A stretch of 64,000 bases of DNA from CAVZRC01 sp963777695. Its GTDB lineage: Bacteria; Planctomycetota; Planctomycetia; Isosphaerales; Isosphaeraceae. Shown in pieces: positions 53,507 through 63,332 of the stretch; within the stretch, counting starts at the first letter, position 1; every line of letters starts with the position of its first letter. The stretch covers positions 2,294,001 to 2,358,000 of the forward strand of contig CAVZRC010000004.1 of assembly GCA_963777695.1 (NCBI GenBank), given 5' to 3'. The position numbers were made by a program, and so were the translations under genes. Under the pieces are notes generated by a model, which was not told the DNA's origin, did no database searches, and saw nothing but the letters and a program-made list of their open reading frames with translations.

Positions 53507-54454
53507 TCAGAGTCCCTCCCCGGCGATGACGACGAGTTTCCGCTCGAGGGCGTCGGCCCCCGAGCTGCTGCGGACGAGGAGCGTGACCTTGTCGCCCTGC
53601 TGGACTTCGGCCAGGGCGGCGCGGACGGCCTTGGTGCTATCGACGGCGCGGCCGTTGATCCGGAGGACCAGGTCGTCGGCCTTGAGCCCGGCCTTGGCGG
53701 CGGGCGAGCCGTCGAGCACGACGCGGACGCGGAGCCCGGCCTTGTCCGACCCCGCCGGCACCGGGGCGACCCACTCCAGGCCCAGGAAGCCGCGGGGGTG
53801 TAGCGCCTCCTCGGGCTGCTTGCCCATGAGGAACGCGAGCCCCTTGGCCAGCGGCCCCAGTGCGTTCATCGCCCCGCCGCCCGCCGACGCCCGCTGGTCC
53901 TCGCCGGCCGGGCGCCGAGGAACCGGCGGATCGCGCGGCTCGTTATCGAGTCGCGTCCAGACCATCCGGTCTTGGGTGGGATCGATCTCCAGCCGGTACC
54001 GCGCCAGGATGGTGAATCCCAGGATGCCGTCGATCGAGGCGCCGGGCAGGCCCAGGGCGTTCATCCCCACGAGTTGGAAAGGGTCCTCGACCCGCGCCTT
54101 GACGTTCGACAGCCGCGAGCCGCCCTCGATATCGAGGCGATCGACGGGCGTCCAGAATCGGTTGCGGGTCGGCTTCAGCCCGACCTTCTTGGCCGTCTCG
54201 GTGGAGACGAACAGCGCCGGGGCGCCCGAATCGACCAGGAAGTTGAACGGCCCCTTGCCGTTGATCCGGACCCGGACCAGGAAGTGGTTGGTATCGGTGA
54301 GCCGATAGGGGACCTGGAACGACCGGCCGATCTGCGGGTCGCGCGGCGGCGACTGGGCGACGGCCTGGCGATGCAAGGCCAGGGCCGCGATCGCGGTCAC
54401 GGCCATCGCGGACACGGCCAGGGCCGACCCCAGCCGCCACACGAGTCGAGTCAT
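53507..54454 (-). CDS. Retropepsin-like aspartyl protease with PDZ domain, exported
   Basis: 315 aa: signal peptide (GSALAVSAMAVTAIAALAL), a retropepsin-like domain with intact D-S-G (NFLVDSGAPALFVSTETA) and the second-half motif IDGILGFTILARYRLEID, a Gly/Arg-rich linker and a PDZ domain (RVVLDGSPAAKAGLKADDLVLRINGRAV). Single-chain members of this family need to dimerise to be active. It is first gene of a two-gene unit with the altered paralogue. Substrate unknown; a periplasmic processing or quality-control role is inferred. Confidence 0.85.
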   Translation of the reverse strand: MTRLVWRLGSALAVSAMAVTAIAALALHRQAVAQSPPRDPQIGRSFQVPYRLTDTNHFLVRVRINGKGPFNFLVDSGAPALFVSTETAKKVGLKPTRNRFWTPVDRLDIEGGSRLSNVKARVEDPFQLVGMNALGLPGASIDGILGFTILARYRLEIDPTQDRMVWTRLDNEPRDPPVPRRPAGEDQRASAGGGAMNALGPLAKGLAFLMGKQPEEALHPRGFLGLEWVAPVPAGSDKAGLRVRVVLDGSPAAKAGLKADDLVLRINGRAVDSTKAVRAALAEVQQGDKVTLLVRSSSGADALERKLVVIAGEGL

Positions 54455-54679
54455 TGAGGCACTCCGCTTTCCGTCCGGACGAGCAACGAAGGAGCATTCG
54501 CGCGAACCACTCCCATTATTCCAGATCGACCGAAACGCGGTCTACATGAGACCGATCGGACCATCGCGGTTGCCGGCCCGAGGCCGAAGGAGATTTTACG
54601 GCCGGAAGGATCGCGTGAAGGGCCTACGAGACATGGCCAGATGGCCGAGTGTCTCTCGGAATGAGCCATGATCGGCCGG

Positions 54680-57600
54680 TCAAGGCAGAGCCTCTTCGGC
54701 GTGCTCGAGCTCCTCCCTTTCCGCCATGTGAGTTCGTTGGTCGATCTCGTGTCGAGCCCACTCTCGAATACGGCGATTCGGATGATTCAAGAAGCGTCTT
54801 GCGTCCTCGGCCTCGCGGCGCAATTGTTCTGATCGATCTCCCCACCAACTTCCCCCCGAGTGAGCCCCCGCGGCGAAATTATTAAGGACCCGATCGTCGT
54901 CAAAATCCCGAAGGATCACGTCCAACACTTCAGGAACGATGGGATGCCCTTCGTCATCGAGGTATGGACGCGGTAAGTGCCGTGCGATGGCGCGAGCAGC
55001 ATCAACGCCGTGCTTGCGAACCCAGTCAAGGATCGAATCTGTCGGCATGGAAACCACAAGATCGCGCAATACATGTATTTGAAGTCGCCAGCCTTGGCTC
55101 GGATCGAGCAGGGCCTGGCCCAATCCTTCCATCACCGAATCGGGTGCCCGGACAGCGAGGTTAATCAGTTGTTGTTGAGCCCCTCTCTCCAACTCCGTGC
55201 TGTCGCTCAACAACGCCCGTCCGAGTAGGGCGGCCCCTTGGTGCTCGTCATACTTCGCCAACCGCTCGACGATGTGCGACCACTCCTGCGCAGTCCGGGT
55301 CTCCACGTATGGTAGAGCCGCATCCATCATCCGCCACGCGAGAGAACGAACGCAGTCCATTTCGAGGCAACTCGACGACGTACGGCGCATCTCGAACATC
55401 AGATAGGTATAGAGGAAGCGCACGCCGGCCTGGGCCGTATTAGCATCCGCCGCGAGCGCCGCGTCCACGAAATAAGGCAAGAGGCGGCTCACTTCCTCGG
55501 CGCTCAATTCACGCCGACCGAGACCCATCGCGAACGACGCCAGAAACCTGGGGGAGATCGTGCGGGATTCGACGAGGTGGATCGCGCGGTTCAGGGCATC
55601 GAAGCTATCGCCGCCGCGGACCAAGATATCGACGACCATTTCAGGGTGAGCGGCTTCGAGTTCGGTCATACGTCGAAGGAGCACATCAGTCGGTCGCCGC
55701 TCCGCGAAGACCAGACCACGTATATACCCTCTCAGCAGCGGAGGTGAGCCCCATCGAATGGCCTGGTCGAAGATCATCTCGCCGCACGAGAACCGCTCAT
55801 CGATGCGGCCAAGGGCGAAGCCCAATCGTTCGGCAGATCTAGCCTCATAGCTGGCGAGCCAATCGAGATGGGGAAGCAACAGGGACGGATCCGACAGAAT
55901 TGGAACAGCCAACGCGTCGGTCTCGTCACTCCGGGTTTGGGGTTCGTCGGCGAATCGCTTGTCCCATGGATCGCGGGCGCAGATGCTCCGTAATCTCCCG
56001 TCGAAATCGGATGGACGAATCGAATCGACCCATCGGCGGATCCCTTGGATATACCGGACGGCGTGCTCGTTCACACGATCGCGTCCAATCTGCTCTTCGG
56101 ACGCAAGAAACTCGTCGACGGCATTCACCAGCCTGCGGACTTCGCCTTCGTCGAGCGTGGACGTCGCAAGGACTGGCGTGATCTCGTCGAGAAAACCGCC
56201 TCTCAGGAGGAAGTCCATGTGGTCCACAATGCCGTCAACCGCCAGAGTGCGACGATCGGGGTCACCCTGGGCGATATGCTCCCCGAAGATCTTCAAGGCG
56301 TACAGGTAACACTCGCGCTCCTGGGTGGTCGAAGCCGGCTGCCAGTCGCGAGGTCTGAGCCGGCCCGCCACTTCAGGTGGTCCGACGATATGGCCGGACG
56401 AGCCGGCGAAGACACGATCCAGACCGCGGAATGCCAATCTCGCCTCGTCCAGGCTAGGCGACAACGTCCTATCTCTGAGAATGCGGATTCTCTGTGCAAA
56501 GGGTGCAGCCGTCCCTGAAAGATGAACGCAATGGAGATTGCGCCAGATTTCCGTCGCGCTGTTACCTATATGAGACTCCGTTTCATGAAAGGCCAGTCGA
56601 AATAAACACGCCTCGCAATCCGCAAAGAAGTCGGGGAATGCGACCAATCTCTCCAGGAGCCAAATCAAGGTTCGCCGCGGTCCCCATGCCCCTCCGGTCC
56701 AATCTCCTTCGATCTTGATCAAGTCCCCGGCTTCCCCGCGATCAATGATGTACCTGAGCCCGGCAAGATACTCTTCAGGCCTCGACTCGATAATCGCGGA
56801 AGCAAGCGACGTCGCCTGGTGATCTGACAGATCCTTCGCGGTCAACTGCCCGAACCATCCTCGAAAAAAGGTCGCGAGTTGGTCCCGCACATCCTCCCCT
56901 CCGAAGATCGCAACCCGCTCGACGAGTTGCTGAACGAGGTGCGGTGGGAGGGCCCCCAAGAAAGCGAACAAATTGGGCTCAACCCATCGACCCCATCCCT
57001 CAAGAAAAAGTGATCGAGCCACGATTTCCGGAGTAACGTACCAGTATCGCCCGGCTTGAACTACGAAGCCAGGCGCCTCTCGAACGACACGCACAGCGTT
57101 GAAAAAGTCCTGCGGAGTGCGATCAGCAATCCTCGAAAGCGCCTCGACGTCCGCCCGCATCTCGCCCAGGAAACCCACCTTATGAAAGAGAGCCAGGAAT
57201 GAGACGAACGGCAGATGTTCCGCGTGAAGTCTCTTCCTGAGGTACCTCTCGACGGATGTCAATAAGCCAGATACCTTGCCGTCGGCCAGTTCGACGTCAT
57301 TATCGCACATGTCCGCGGCGAACCGGACGAATCCTTTCGAGAAGTCCGCATACTGGCGACGACGATCATCGGGAACATCGGGAAAATTCTCTCTTAGAAT
57401 CTCGTATATATTGTTCTTGATTGAATCTGTATCCAGCCATAGATCAAGCGATCGTCTCGGACCAGTGTTGTGAAGGCATATCACCCTGATTCGATCCACG
57501 TGACCACGCAAATTTTCGTTGAGGAAGGAGTATGTCTCGAAAGTGCATTCGTCCGCGACGAGAATTGCCGTTTGATCCGGAGTATTGGCAACTAAGGTGG

Positions 57601-58402
57601 CGAGCTTCTTGGCCTCCTGCTCATCTCTGGCGTAGACGACAAGGCTGGGCGATGCGGGCGATTCTCCGAGGGTCTCGCAAACCAGCCTTGTTTTTCCCAC
57701 ACCCGCGGCACCCCCAATCAGCAGGCAGGGATCGCCCTCACATGGCGAGTTCAAGTCGGCATACAACAAAATTTGGTCGTGCTTATCCTGCCATTCAGGA
57801 TTGGGCACATAGACCTTCGTCACAGCACGGCAATTCCTCGCCCATGCTTCCCAGTGCAGGCCCTCCTGGGCCTGTCCTCGGAGGCCTGCAACGACAGCAG
57901 GGAACCGCTCGGCCCAGTCCAGGAGATCTCCGCCATGAACTACTCGGGGAGTGGCCGCCCCGGCGTGAATCCGCTGCGCCTCGACTTTGAGCTGTTCCTC
58001 CCAGTCCGCCAGCTTGAGCGGAGGCAGATCGCCGAGGACACAGAAACGATAGGCATAACCTTGAGCGATCAACTTCTTGGCATAAAATTTGTTTATCTCT
58101 TCCTGAAGGTCGTTTTTCTTCCTCTTGTATTTCCTATCGTTGACCTCTTTCGACTCGAACGCCTTGAACTGCCAGCACGTCGGCAAATCAAACCAGCCGC
58201 TTCGATCCCGCGGAATGGCTTGCGTGACTTGGGTGTCGATGCCTCCATCCTTGATGTTCACGCGAAGTTGGGTCCGGACCTCGGACTGGGGAAGCCCCCC
58301 CTTGAAGGCCTCGGCGCGAATCAGGCGGTCGACAAAGTGTACAAAAGGTTCTCCACCCGACCCCTTCAATAGGAGGAGTTCCCGAGGGCCCAGCTTCCAC
58401 AT
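54680..58402 (-). CDS. Large STAND-like NTPase with N-terminal PD-(D/E)XK nuclease domain (candidate antiviral protein)
   Basis: 1240 aa, intact. Start chosen at 58402 (MWKLGPRELLLLKGSGGEPF) because GGAGAAG precedes it and a TATAAT lies 64 bp upstream. Residues 15-130: a restriction-nuclease-like domain with D52-GGI-D56 and Q78-F-K80 (WQFKAFE), matching the D...QxK active site. Then comes an NTPase with Walker A GGAAGVGKT (230-238) and Walker B AILVADEC (279-286), and about 900 residues of alpha-helical repeats without a named family. This nuclease-NTPase-repeat layout is that of antiviral STAND (Avs-type) proteins. GC looks lower than in neighbouring genes, especially 56.5-58.5 kb, suggesting transfer. 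Confidence 0.72.
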   Translation of the reverse strand: MWKLGPRELLLLKGSGGEPFVHFVDRLIRAEAFKGGLPQSEVRTQLRVNIKDGGIDTQVTQAIPRDRSGWFDLPTCWQFKAFESKEVNDRKYKRKKNDLQEEINKFYAKKLIAQGYAYRFCVLGDLPPLKLADWEEQLKVEAQRIHAGAATPRVVHGGDLLDWAERFPAVVAGLRGQAQEGLHWEAWARNCRAVTKVYVPNPEWQDKHDQILLYADLNSPCEGDPCLLIGGAAGVGKTRLVCETLGESPASPSLVVYARDEQEAKKLATLVANTPDQTAILVADECTFETYSFLNENLRGHVDRIRVICLHNTGPRRSLDLWLDTDSIKNNIYEILRENFPDVPDDRRRQYADFSKGFVRFAADMCDNDVELADGKVSGLLTSVERYLRKRLHAEHLPFVSFLALFHKVGFLGEMRADVEALSRIADRTPQDFFNAVRVVREAPGFVVQAGRYWYVTPEIVARSLFLEGWGRWVEPNLFAFLGALPPHLVQQLVERVAIFGGEDVRDQLATFFRGWFGQLTAKDLSDHQATSLASAIIESRPEEYLAGLRYIIDRGEAGDLIKIEGDWTGGAWGPRRTLIWLLERLVAFPDFFADCEACLFRLAFHETESHIGNSATEIWRNLHCVHLSGTAAPFAQRIRILRDRTLSPSLDEARLAFRGLDRVFAGSSGHIVGPPEVAGRLRPRDWQPASTTQERECYLYALKIFGEHIAQGDPDRRTLAVDGIVDHMDFLLRGGFLDEITPVLATSTLDEGEVRRLVNAVDEFLASEEQIGRDRVNEHAVRYIQGIRRWVDSIRPSDFDGRLRSICARDPWDKRFADEPQTRSDETDALAVPILSDPSLLLPHLDWLASYEARSAERLGFALGRIDERFSCGEMIFDQAIRWGSPPLLRGYIRGLVFAERRPTDVLLRRMTELEAAHPEMVVDILVRGGDSFDALNRAIHLVESRTISPRFLASFAMGLGRRELSAEEVSRLLPYFVDAALAADANTAQAGVRFLYTYLMFEMRRTSSSCLEMDCVRSLAWRMMDAALPYVETRTAQEWSHIVERLAKYDEHQGAALLGRALLSDSTELERGAQQQLINLAVRAPDSVMEGLGQALLDPSQGWRLQIHVLRDLVVSMPTDSILDWVRKHGVDAARAIARHLPRPYLDDEGHPIVPEVLDVILRDFDDDRVLNNFAAGAHSGGSWWGDRSEQLRREAEDARRFLNHPNRRIREWARHEIDQRTHMAEREELEHAEEALP

Positions 58403-58465
58403 CGCTGACTCTTCTCCGATCTCTTCGTCTTCACGTCCGATCCGGTTCTCTCGACACCTCCTTGA

Positions 58466-58471
58466 ATTATA
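58466..58471 (-). promoter_or_regulatory. Candidate -10 box of the nuclease-NTPase gene
   Basis: Perfect TATAAT on the minus strand inside an AT-rich patch. No good -35 box at 16-18 bp. Predicted start near 58459 would give a leader of about 57 bases before the ATG at 58402. Confidence 0.4.
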
Positions 58472-58682
58472 ACGACGCCGTTCGAAACTTTCCTCGTGTG
58501 TTTCTTGCCGAGGTGTGCCGCTCACGGTTGCCGGGCCGAGGCTTGAGGAGATGCCCCAGTGGAAGGATCATGCCGGGCACGGCAATCCGAGTTCGACGAT
58601 CTTTTTTTGTCGTCGTCGCAGCCGGACGCTCGGCTTGGTTACTCGAATCGACGCCCGCTCGATAAGATCGGCGATCTCAACT

Positions 58683-59774
58683 TCAATCCCGGCTCGACGG
58701 CCAGTCCCAGAGATGGACGGTGCCGTTGACGCCGGCGGAGGCCAATGTGTGGCCGTCGGGCGAGAAGGCCAGCGAGTAGGCCCCGGCGTGCTTCAGCCGC
58801 GTCGGGCGGATCCTCAAGCTGGCGAGGTCCCAGCAGGTGACGAGTCCCTGGCGGCCGGCCGCGGCCAGCGTTGCGCCGTCGGGGCTGATGGCCAGCGCGA
58901 TGACGGCCCCCGCCGGGCCGGGCAGGGCCGCGTGCTCGACCCCGGTGGCGACGTCGCAGAGCCGGACGACCGGGCTCACCTGGTCGGCCAGGGCCAGGAG
59001 CCGGCCGTCGGGCGAGAAGGACAGGGCGACGAACGTGCTGGCCTGGCCGCCGATCGCCAGCCGCTCGCGGCCGGACGCCACGTCCCAGAGCCGCACCGAG
59101 CGGTCGCCGCCGGCGGAGGCCAGCGTGACGCCATCGGGCGCGAAGGCCAGCGCGGCGACGAATCCGACATGCCCCTCCAGGGCCGACCGCATCCGCCCCG
59201 TGGCGGCGTCCCAGAGCGTGATCCGGCCGTCCTGCTGGCCCACGGCCAGCGTCGAGCCATCGGGCGCGAACGCCAGGCCCGCGGCGCCGGCCGTCGCACC
59301 GGCCGCGTCGTCGAGCGTCCGCGAGGCGGCTGTGTCGAGGTCGTAGAGGGCCACGGCGGCCGTCCGGCTCGCGGTCGCCAGCGCCTTGCCGTCCGGGCCG
59401 AACGCCAGGCACCGCACCGGGTCCGAGCCGGCCGGACGTAGCGAATAGCCCCGTTGCGCCGACGGGTCCCGCAGCACGAGCGAACCATCGCCGCCGACCG
59501 TCGCCAGCAGCGTCCCGTCCGGCGCGAACGCGACCGAACGGACCGCGCCGGCCCGATCGACGAGCGTCGCCCGCGGGCCGGCCGTCTCGCCGAAGGGGCA
59601 CTCGCCCAGCAGGCAGGTCGCCGCCGCCACGGTCGCGCCCAGGAACGCCGTCAACTGCGACGTCAGGATCGCCAGGCGGACCAGATGACCCCGGCCCACC
59701 CGGCGGGCACGCCACACCGTGTCCCGCGCGACGCCATCGACACGCTCGGCAATCCCTTCCCATGGCATGATCAT
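58683..59774 (-). CDS. WD40-repeat protein with N-terminal membrane helix
   Basis: About 363 aa from the ATG at 59774, behind GCGGAGG. An amphipathic/hydrophobic helix (LAILTSQLTAFLGATVAAATCLL) anchors a seven-bladed beta-propeller: repeated SVAFAPDGTLLATVGGDGS, LAFAPDGSTLAVGQQDGRI, LAFAPDGVTLASAGGDRSV and SLAFSPDGHTLASAGVNGTV, each closing with LWD or a variant. Propellers of this kind mediate protein contacts and in planctomycetes are often fused to sigma factors or kinases; here the propeller stands alone, divergent from a sigma-kinase pair 420 bp away. No enzymatic residues. Confidence 0.85.
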   Translation of the reverse strand: MIMPWEGIAERVDGVARDTVWRARRVGRGHLVRLAILTSQLTAFLGATVAAATCLLGECPFGETAGPRATLVDRAGAVRSVAFAPDGTLLATVGGDGSLVLRDPSAQRGYSLRPAGSDPVRCLAFGPDGKALATASRTAAVALYDLDTAASRTLDDAAGATAGAAGLAFAPDGSTLAVGQQDGRITLWDAATGRMRSALEGHVGFVAALAFAPDGVTLASAGGDRSVRLWDVASGRERLAIGGQASTFVALSFSPDGRLLALADQVSPVVRLCDVATGVEHAALPGPAGAVIALAISPDGATLAAAGRQGLVTCWDLASLRIRPTRLKHAGAYSLAFSPDGHTLASAGVNGTVHLWDWPSSRD

Positions 59775-60195
59775 GCCTCCGCATCTGAGCTTAAACGACA
59801 TCTGGGAGCCATTCACGCCACCATCTCCCCTACTCCGGTCTTCGCGGGTCTCCGCACATTATTGAGCGATATCCCCCGGATCAAGTTCGCGAGGTCGATC
59901 GAGATTCCCGGATCCGGCTCGCCCGCCACCAATCGACGGCGCGGAGTGCCGATTTCCGCGAGGTCATCCCCTACAGGATAGAATGCGGCCCGGGGCAAGA
60001 TGTCCACTCGTCCGGGCGGAGATCCTCCGGCCGGTCCCCGCGGCGCGCGGCGAATTCAGGTTGATGGCCACCCGGTCCGGGTGATTACAATGGATGTGAG
60101 CAAGTGGGGCGCCGCAGCGGAGAAAATCGCCGACTTCGCCCCCGGCCGGTGGACGATCGGTCCCAGCCTGCATTCTTACTGGTAGGGGGACGACG
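59775..60195 (+). other. Intergenic region before the sigma-kinase pair, with one doubtful small ORF
   Basis: About 420 bases between divergent genes. A 61-codon plus-strand frame (60000-60185), preceded by GGGGCAAG, ends MDVSKWGAAAEKIADFAPGR and then GPSLHSYW; it has no recognised family and could be chance. No convincing promoter box or repeat is visible. Confidence 0.25.
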
Positions 60196-60831
60196 ATGAT
60201 TCAGGGCCCGGACGACTCCGAAGACCTCCTGTTTCGCGCCGCCTCGGGCGAGGAATCGGCACTGGCTGCGCTCTGGGAACGTCACCGCAGGCGCCTCCGG
60301 CAGATGGTACGGCTGCGGCTCGATTGCCGGCTGCAAGGGCGCATCGACCCGTCCGACGTCCTTCAGGACGCCTACCTCGACCTGTCGGCCCGGCTGCCCG
60401 ACTACGCGCGCGACCGCCCGATGCCTACCTACCTGTGGCTGCGGCTGGTCACCGGCCAGCGGCTGGCGCAGGAGCACCGACGCCACCTCGGCACGGCGAT
60501 GCGCGATGCCGGCCGCGAGATCGCGATGGATCCCGGCCCCTGGCCGCAGCCCAGCTCGGCCTCGCTGGCGGCCCAGTTGCTCGGGCGGCTGACCACGCCC
60601 AGCCAGGCCGCCGTCCGCGCCGAGCGGCAGCTCCAGCTCCAGGCCATCCTGAACCGGATGGAGCCGATCGACCGCGAGATCCTGGCCCTCCGCCATTTCG
60701 AGGAGCTCTCCAACGGCGAGGCCGCCGCGGTCCTCGGCCTGTCCAAGACGGCCGCCAACAACCGATATGTCCGCGCCCTGGGCCGGCTCCGCGACCTCCT
60801 GGAGCACGCACCCGGGCTCATCGACGCCTGA
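60196..60831 (+). CDS. ECF-type RNA polymerase sigma factor
   Basis: 211 aa. DLLFRAASGEESALAALWERHRRRLRQMVRLRLD and DPSDVLQDAYLDLSARLPDY are region 2; MEPIDREILALRHFEELSNGEAAAVLGLSKTAANNRYVRALGRL is region 4 with its helix-turn-helix. It is of the planctomycete group encoded directly before protein kinases. GGGGGACGACG precedes the ATG. The kinase gene begins 52 bp downstream on the same strand, so a shared transcript is likely. Different subgroup from the sigma factor at 51818 (no close sequence match). Confidence 0.9.
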   Translation: MIQGPDDSEDLLFRAASGEESALAALWERHRRRLRQMVRLRLDCRLQGRIDPSDVLQDAYLDLSARLPDYARDRPMPTYLWLRLVTGQRLAQEHRRHLGTAMRDAGREIAMDPGPWPQPSSASLAAQLLGRLTTPSQAAVRAERQLQLQAILNRMEPIDREILALRHFEELSNGEAAAVLGLSKTAANNRYVRALGRLRDLLEHAPGLIDA

Positions 60832-60883
60832 TCGAAAGGCCCGGCCGGTCCGTCCGCGCAACACTTTCTCGGGAGGCAGGACG

Positions 60884-63268
60884 ATGCAGCAACCGGGCGA
60901 CACGCGGACGGAGTGGACCGACCCCGCCCGGCATCGGCCCGGCCGATCGCGGCCGGAGGAGGACGCCGACCGCATCGGCGACCTGGCCGAGTCCTTCCTG
61001 GAGCGCCACCGCCGGGGCGAACACCCCTCGGTCGAGGATCAGGCGATGGCCTATCCCGAGCTGGCCGGCGAGATCCGCCGCCTCTTCCCGGCCCTGTTGC
61101 TGATGGAAGAGCTCAAGCCCGCCCCGGTCAACGACGTCCGCGACAGCCCCCCGGCGCGGCTGGGCGACTACCGCATCCTCCGCGAGGTCGGCCGGGGCGG
61201 CATGGGCGTCGTCTACGAGGCCGAGCAGGAATCGCTCGGCCGTCGCGTCGCGCTGAAGGTCCTCGGCGCTCACGGCCTGCGCGATCCCGACCAGCTCCTG
61301 CGGTTCCGGCGCGAGGCCCGCGCCGCGGCCAAGCTGCACCACACCAACATCGTGCCGGTCTTCGGCGTCGGCGAGTCCGAGGGCATGCACTACTACGTCA
61401 TGCAATTCATCCCGGGCCTCGGCCTCGACGCCGTCCTGCGGGAGCTCCGCAGCCTCCGCGACCCGTCCCCGAAACCGGAGGCGGACTCGTGTTGCGTGAT
61501 CCGACGCAGTCGGGCCCGGGCGTCCGCGATGGCGCGGTCGCTGATGACGGGCCTCTTCCCGATGGCCCACTGTCATGCGAAGCCGCCGCGACAACCCGAT
61601 GACACGCCCTCCGGCGCGGCCGGACCGCCCGCCGCGGACGCATCATCTTCCGCCGTCCTGCCCGGCCAGTCCGAGTCGACTCCGGCCGCGGACTCGACCC
61701 GGCACTACGCCCGCAGCGTGGCCATGATCGGCATCCAGGTGGCCGAGGCGCTCGAGTACGCCCATCGCCAGGGGACGCTCCACCGCGACATCAAGCCGTC
61801 CAACCTCCTGCTCGACGGCCAGGGGACGGTCTGGGTCGCCGACTTCGGCCTGGCGAAGGTGTCCGACAGCGACGACCTGACGCACTCCGGCGACATCGTC
61901 GGCACGGTCCGATACATGGCGCCCGAGCGGTTCGAGGGCCGTTGCGACGCCCGGTCCGACGTCTACGCGCTGGGCCTGACCCTCTACGAGCTGCTGGCCC
62001 GCCGGCCCGCCTTCGACAAGGCCGATCGCGCCGAGCTGGTCGGCCAGGTGACCGGCGCCGAGCCGCCCCGGCTGCGCGCGCTCGACCCGACGATCCCGCG
62101 CGACCTGGAGACGGTCGTCCACAAGGCGATCGAGCGCGAGCCGTCGCGGCGGTTCGCCGACGCCGTGGCCCTGGCCGACGACCTGCGTCGGTTCCTCGAC
62201 GGGCGACCGGTCCAGGCCCGGGCGATCGGCCGGCCGGAGCACGCCTGGCGGTGGTGCCGGCGCAATCCGGCGGCGAGTGCCCTGGTGGCGATGACCTTCG
62301 CCCTGGTCGCCCTGGCCGCCGCGTGGTGGACCGAATCGGCGCAACGCCAGGGCCGCGCGCGACAGGCGGTCGAATCGGCGCTGGAGCGGGTCGCGGCCTG
62401 GCGGCAAGAGGGCCGATGGGCCGAGGCCAAGGCCGTGCTCCAGCAGGCCGACGACCGGCTCCACGACGCCGGCCTGCTCCGGATGCGGTCCCACTTCAAG
62501 CGCTCATTCTACGACCTGGATCTGGCGGCCAGGGTGGAGGACATCCGCCTCCGGCGAACGGGGCTGCTCGAAGACCCGTCCCACCACCGGGCCACGGCCC
62601 GGGAATACGCCGCGGTGTTCCATGAGGCCCGATCGAAATTCCCGGACGATCACACCGTCGCGGAGCGCATCCAGATGTCGTCGATCCGGGAGATACTCCT
62701 CGCGGGCCTGGACGACTGGGCCCTGGTCGAGGAAGACGCGGCCATGCGCTCGCGTCTGCTGCAAGTCGCCCGATGGGCCGACCCCGACCCATCCTGGCGC
62801 GACCGCGTCCGCGACCCGGCCGTCCGCCACGACCGCGAGGCCCTCGAGCGACTGGCGGCCGAGGCGCCCGAGGCGGGCGCCCCGCCGCAGTTGTTGACGA
62901 CCCTCGGCGTCATGCTCAAGCAGGCCGGGGGCGACGCCGAGCCGCTGCTCCGCGCGGCGCAACGCCGTCGACCGACCGACTTCTGGCTCAACTACGAGCT
63001 GGGCCGGATGCTCGCCGAGGTCAAGCCCTGGGACGCCATCGGCTTCTACCGCGCCGCCCTGGCCCTGCGGCCCCGGACCGGCTCGATCTACTGCAACCTC
63101 GGCCTGGCCCAGGCGTCCGCCGGCGACTGGGACGAGGCGCGCGACTCCTACCGCCAGGCCATCGCGATCGAGCCCGGCCTGGCCGAGGGCCGGACCCGGC
63201 TCGGCGATTTACTGGATGCGCGGGCCGGGCCGGGATCGGTCCGACCGGCCGGACAGCCCCCGCGATGA
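60884..63268 (+). CDS. Membrane Ser/Thr protein kinase with C-terminal TPR-like domain
   Basis: 794 aa from the ATG at 60884 (RBS GGGAGG). The kinase domain starts near residue 95: ILREVGRGGMGVVYEAE (glycine loop), VALKVLG, YYVMQFIPGLGL. A low-complexity insert of roughly 80 residues (PSPKPEAD to ADSTRHYAR) follows, then HRDIKPSNLLL (about 299), VADFGLAK, GTVRYMAPERFEG, RSDVYALGLTLYELL. Membrane helix at about 465-483 (ALVAMTFALVALAAAWW). The extracytoplasmic part holds helical, TPR-like hairpins (YRAALALRPRTGSIYCNLGL). Likely phosphorylates the sigma factor or its partners; inference from adjacency. Confidence 0.92.
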   Translation: MQQPGDTRTEWTDPARHRPGRSRPEEDADRIGDLAESFLERHRRGEHPSVEDQAMAYPELAGEIRRLFPALLLMEELKPAPVNDVRDSPPARLGDYRILREVGRGGMGVVYEAEQESLGRRVALKVLGAHGLRDPDQLLRFRREARAAAKLHHTNIVPVFGVGESEGMHYYVMQFIPGLGLDAVLRELRSLRDPSPKPEADSCCVIRRSRARASAMARSLMTGLFPMAHCHAKPPRQPDDTPSGAAGPPAADASSSAVLPGQSESTPAADSTRHYARSVAMIGIQVAEALEYAHRQGTLHRDIKPSNLLLDGQGTVWVADFGLAKVSDSDDLTHSGDIVGTVRYMAPERFEGRCDARSDVYALGLTLYELLARRPAFDKADRAELVGQVTGAEPPRLRALDPTIPRDLETVVHKAIEREPSRRFADAVALADDLRRFLDGRPVQARAIGRPEHAWRWCRRNPAASALVAMTFALVALAAAWWTESAQRQGRARQAVESALERVAAWRQEGRWAEAKAVLQQADDRLHDAGLLRMRSHFKRSFYDLDLAARVEDIRLRRTGLLEDPSHHRATAREYAAVFHEARSKFPDDHTVAERIQMSSIREILLAGLDDWALVEEDAAMRSRLLQVARWADPDPSWRDRVRDPAVRHDREALERLAAEAPEAGAPPQLLTTLGVMLKQAGGDAEPLLRAAQRRRPTDFWLNYELGRMLAEVKPWDAIGFYRAALALRPRTGSIYCNLGLAQASAGDWDEARDSYRQAIAIEPGLAEGRTRLGDLLDARAGPGSVRPAGQPPR

Positions 63269-63332
63269 TCGCCGGCGTCGGATGATGCACTTCAGCACTT
63301 CCAGGCGGTCCCGGACAATCTCCCGGACGCGG

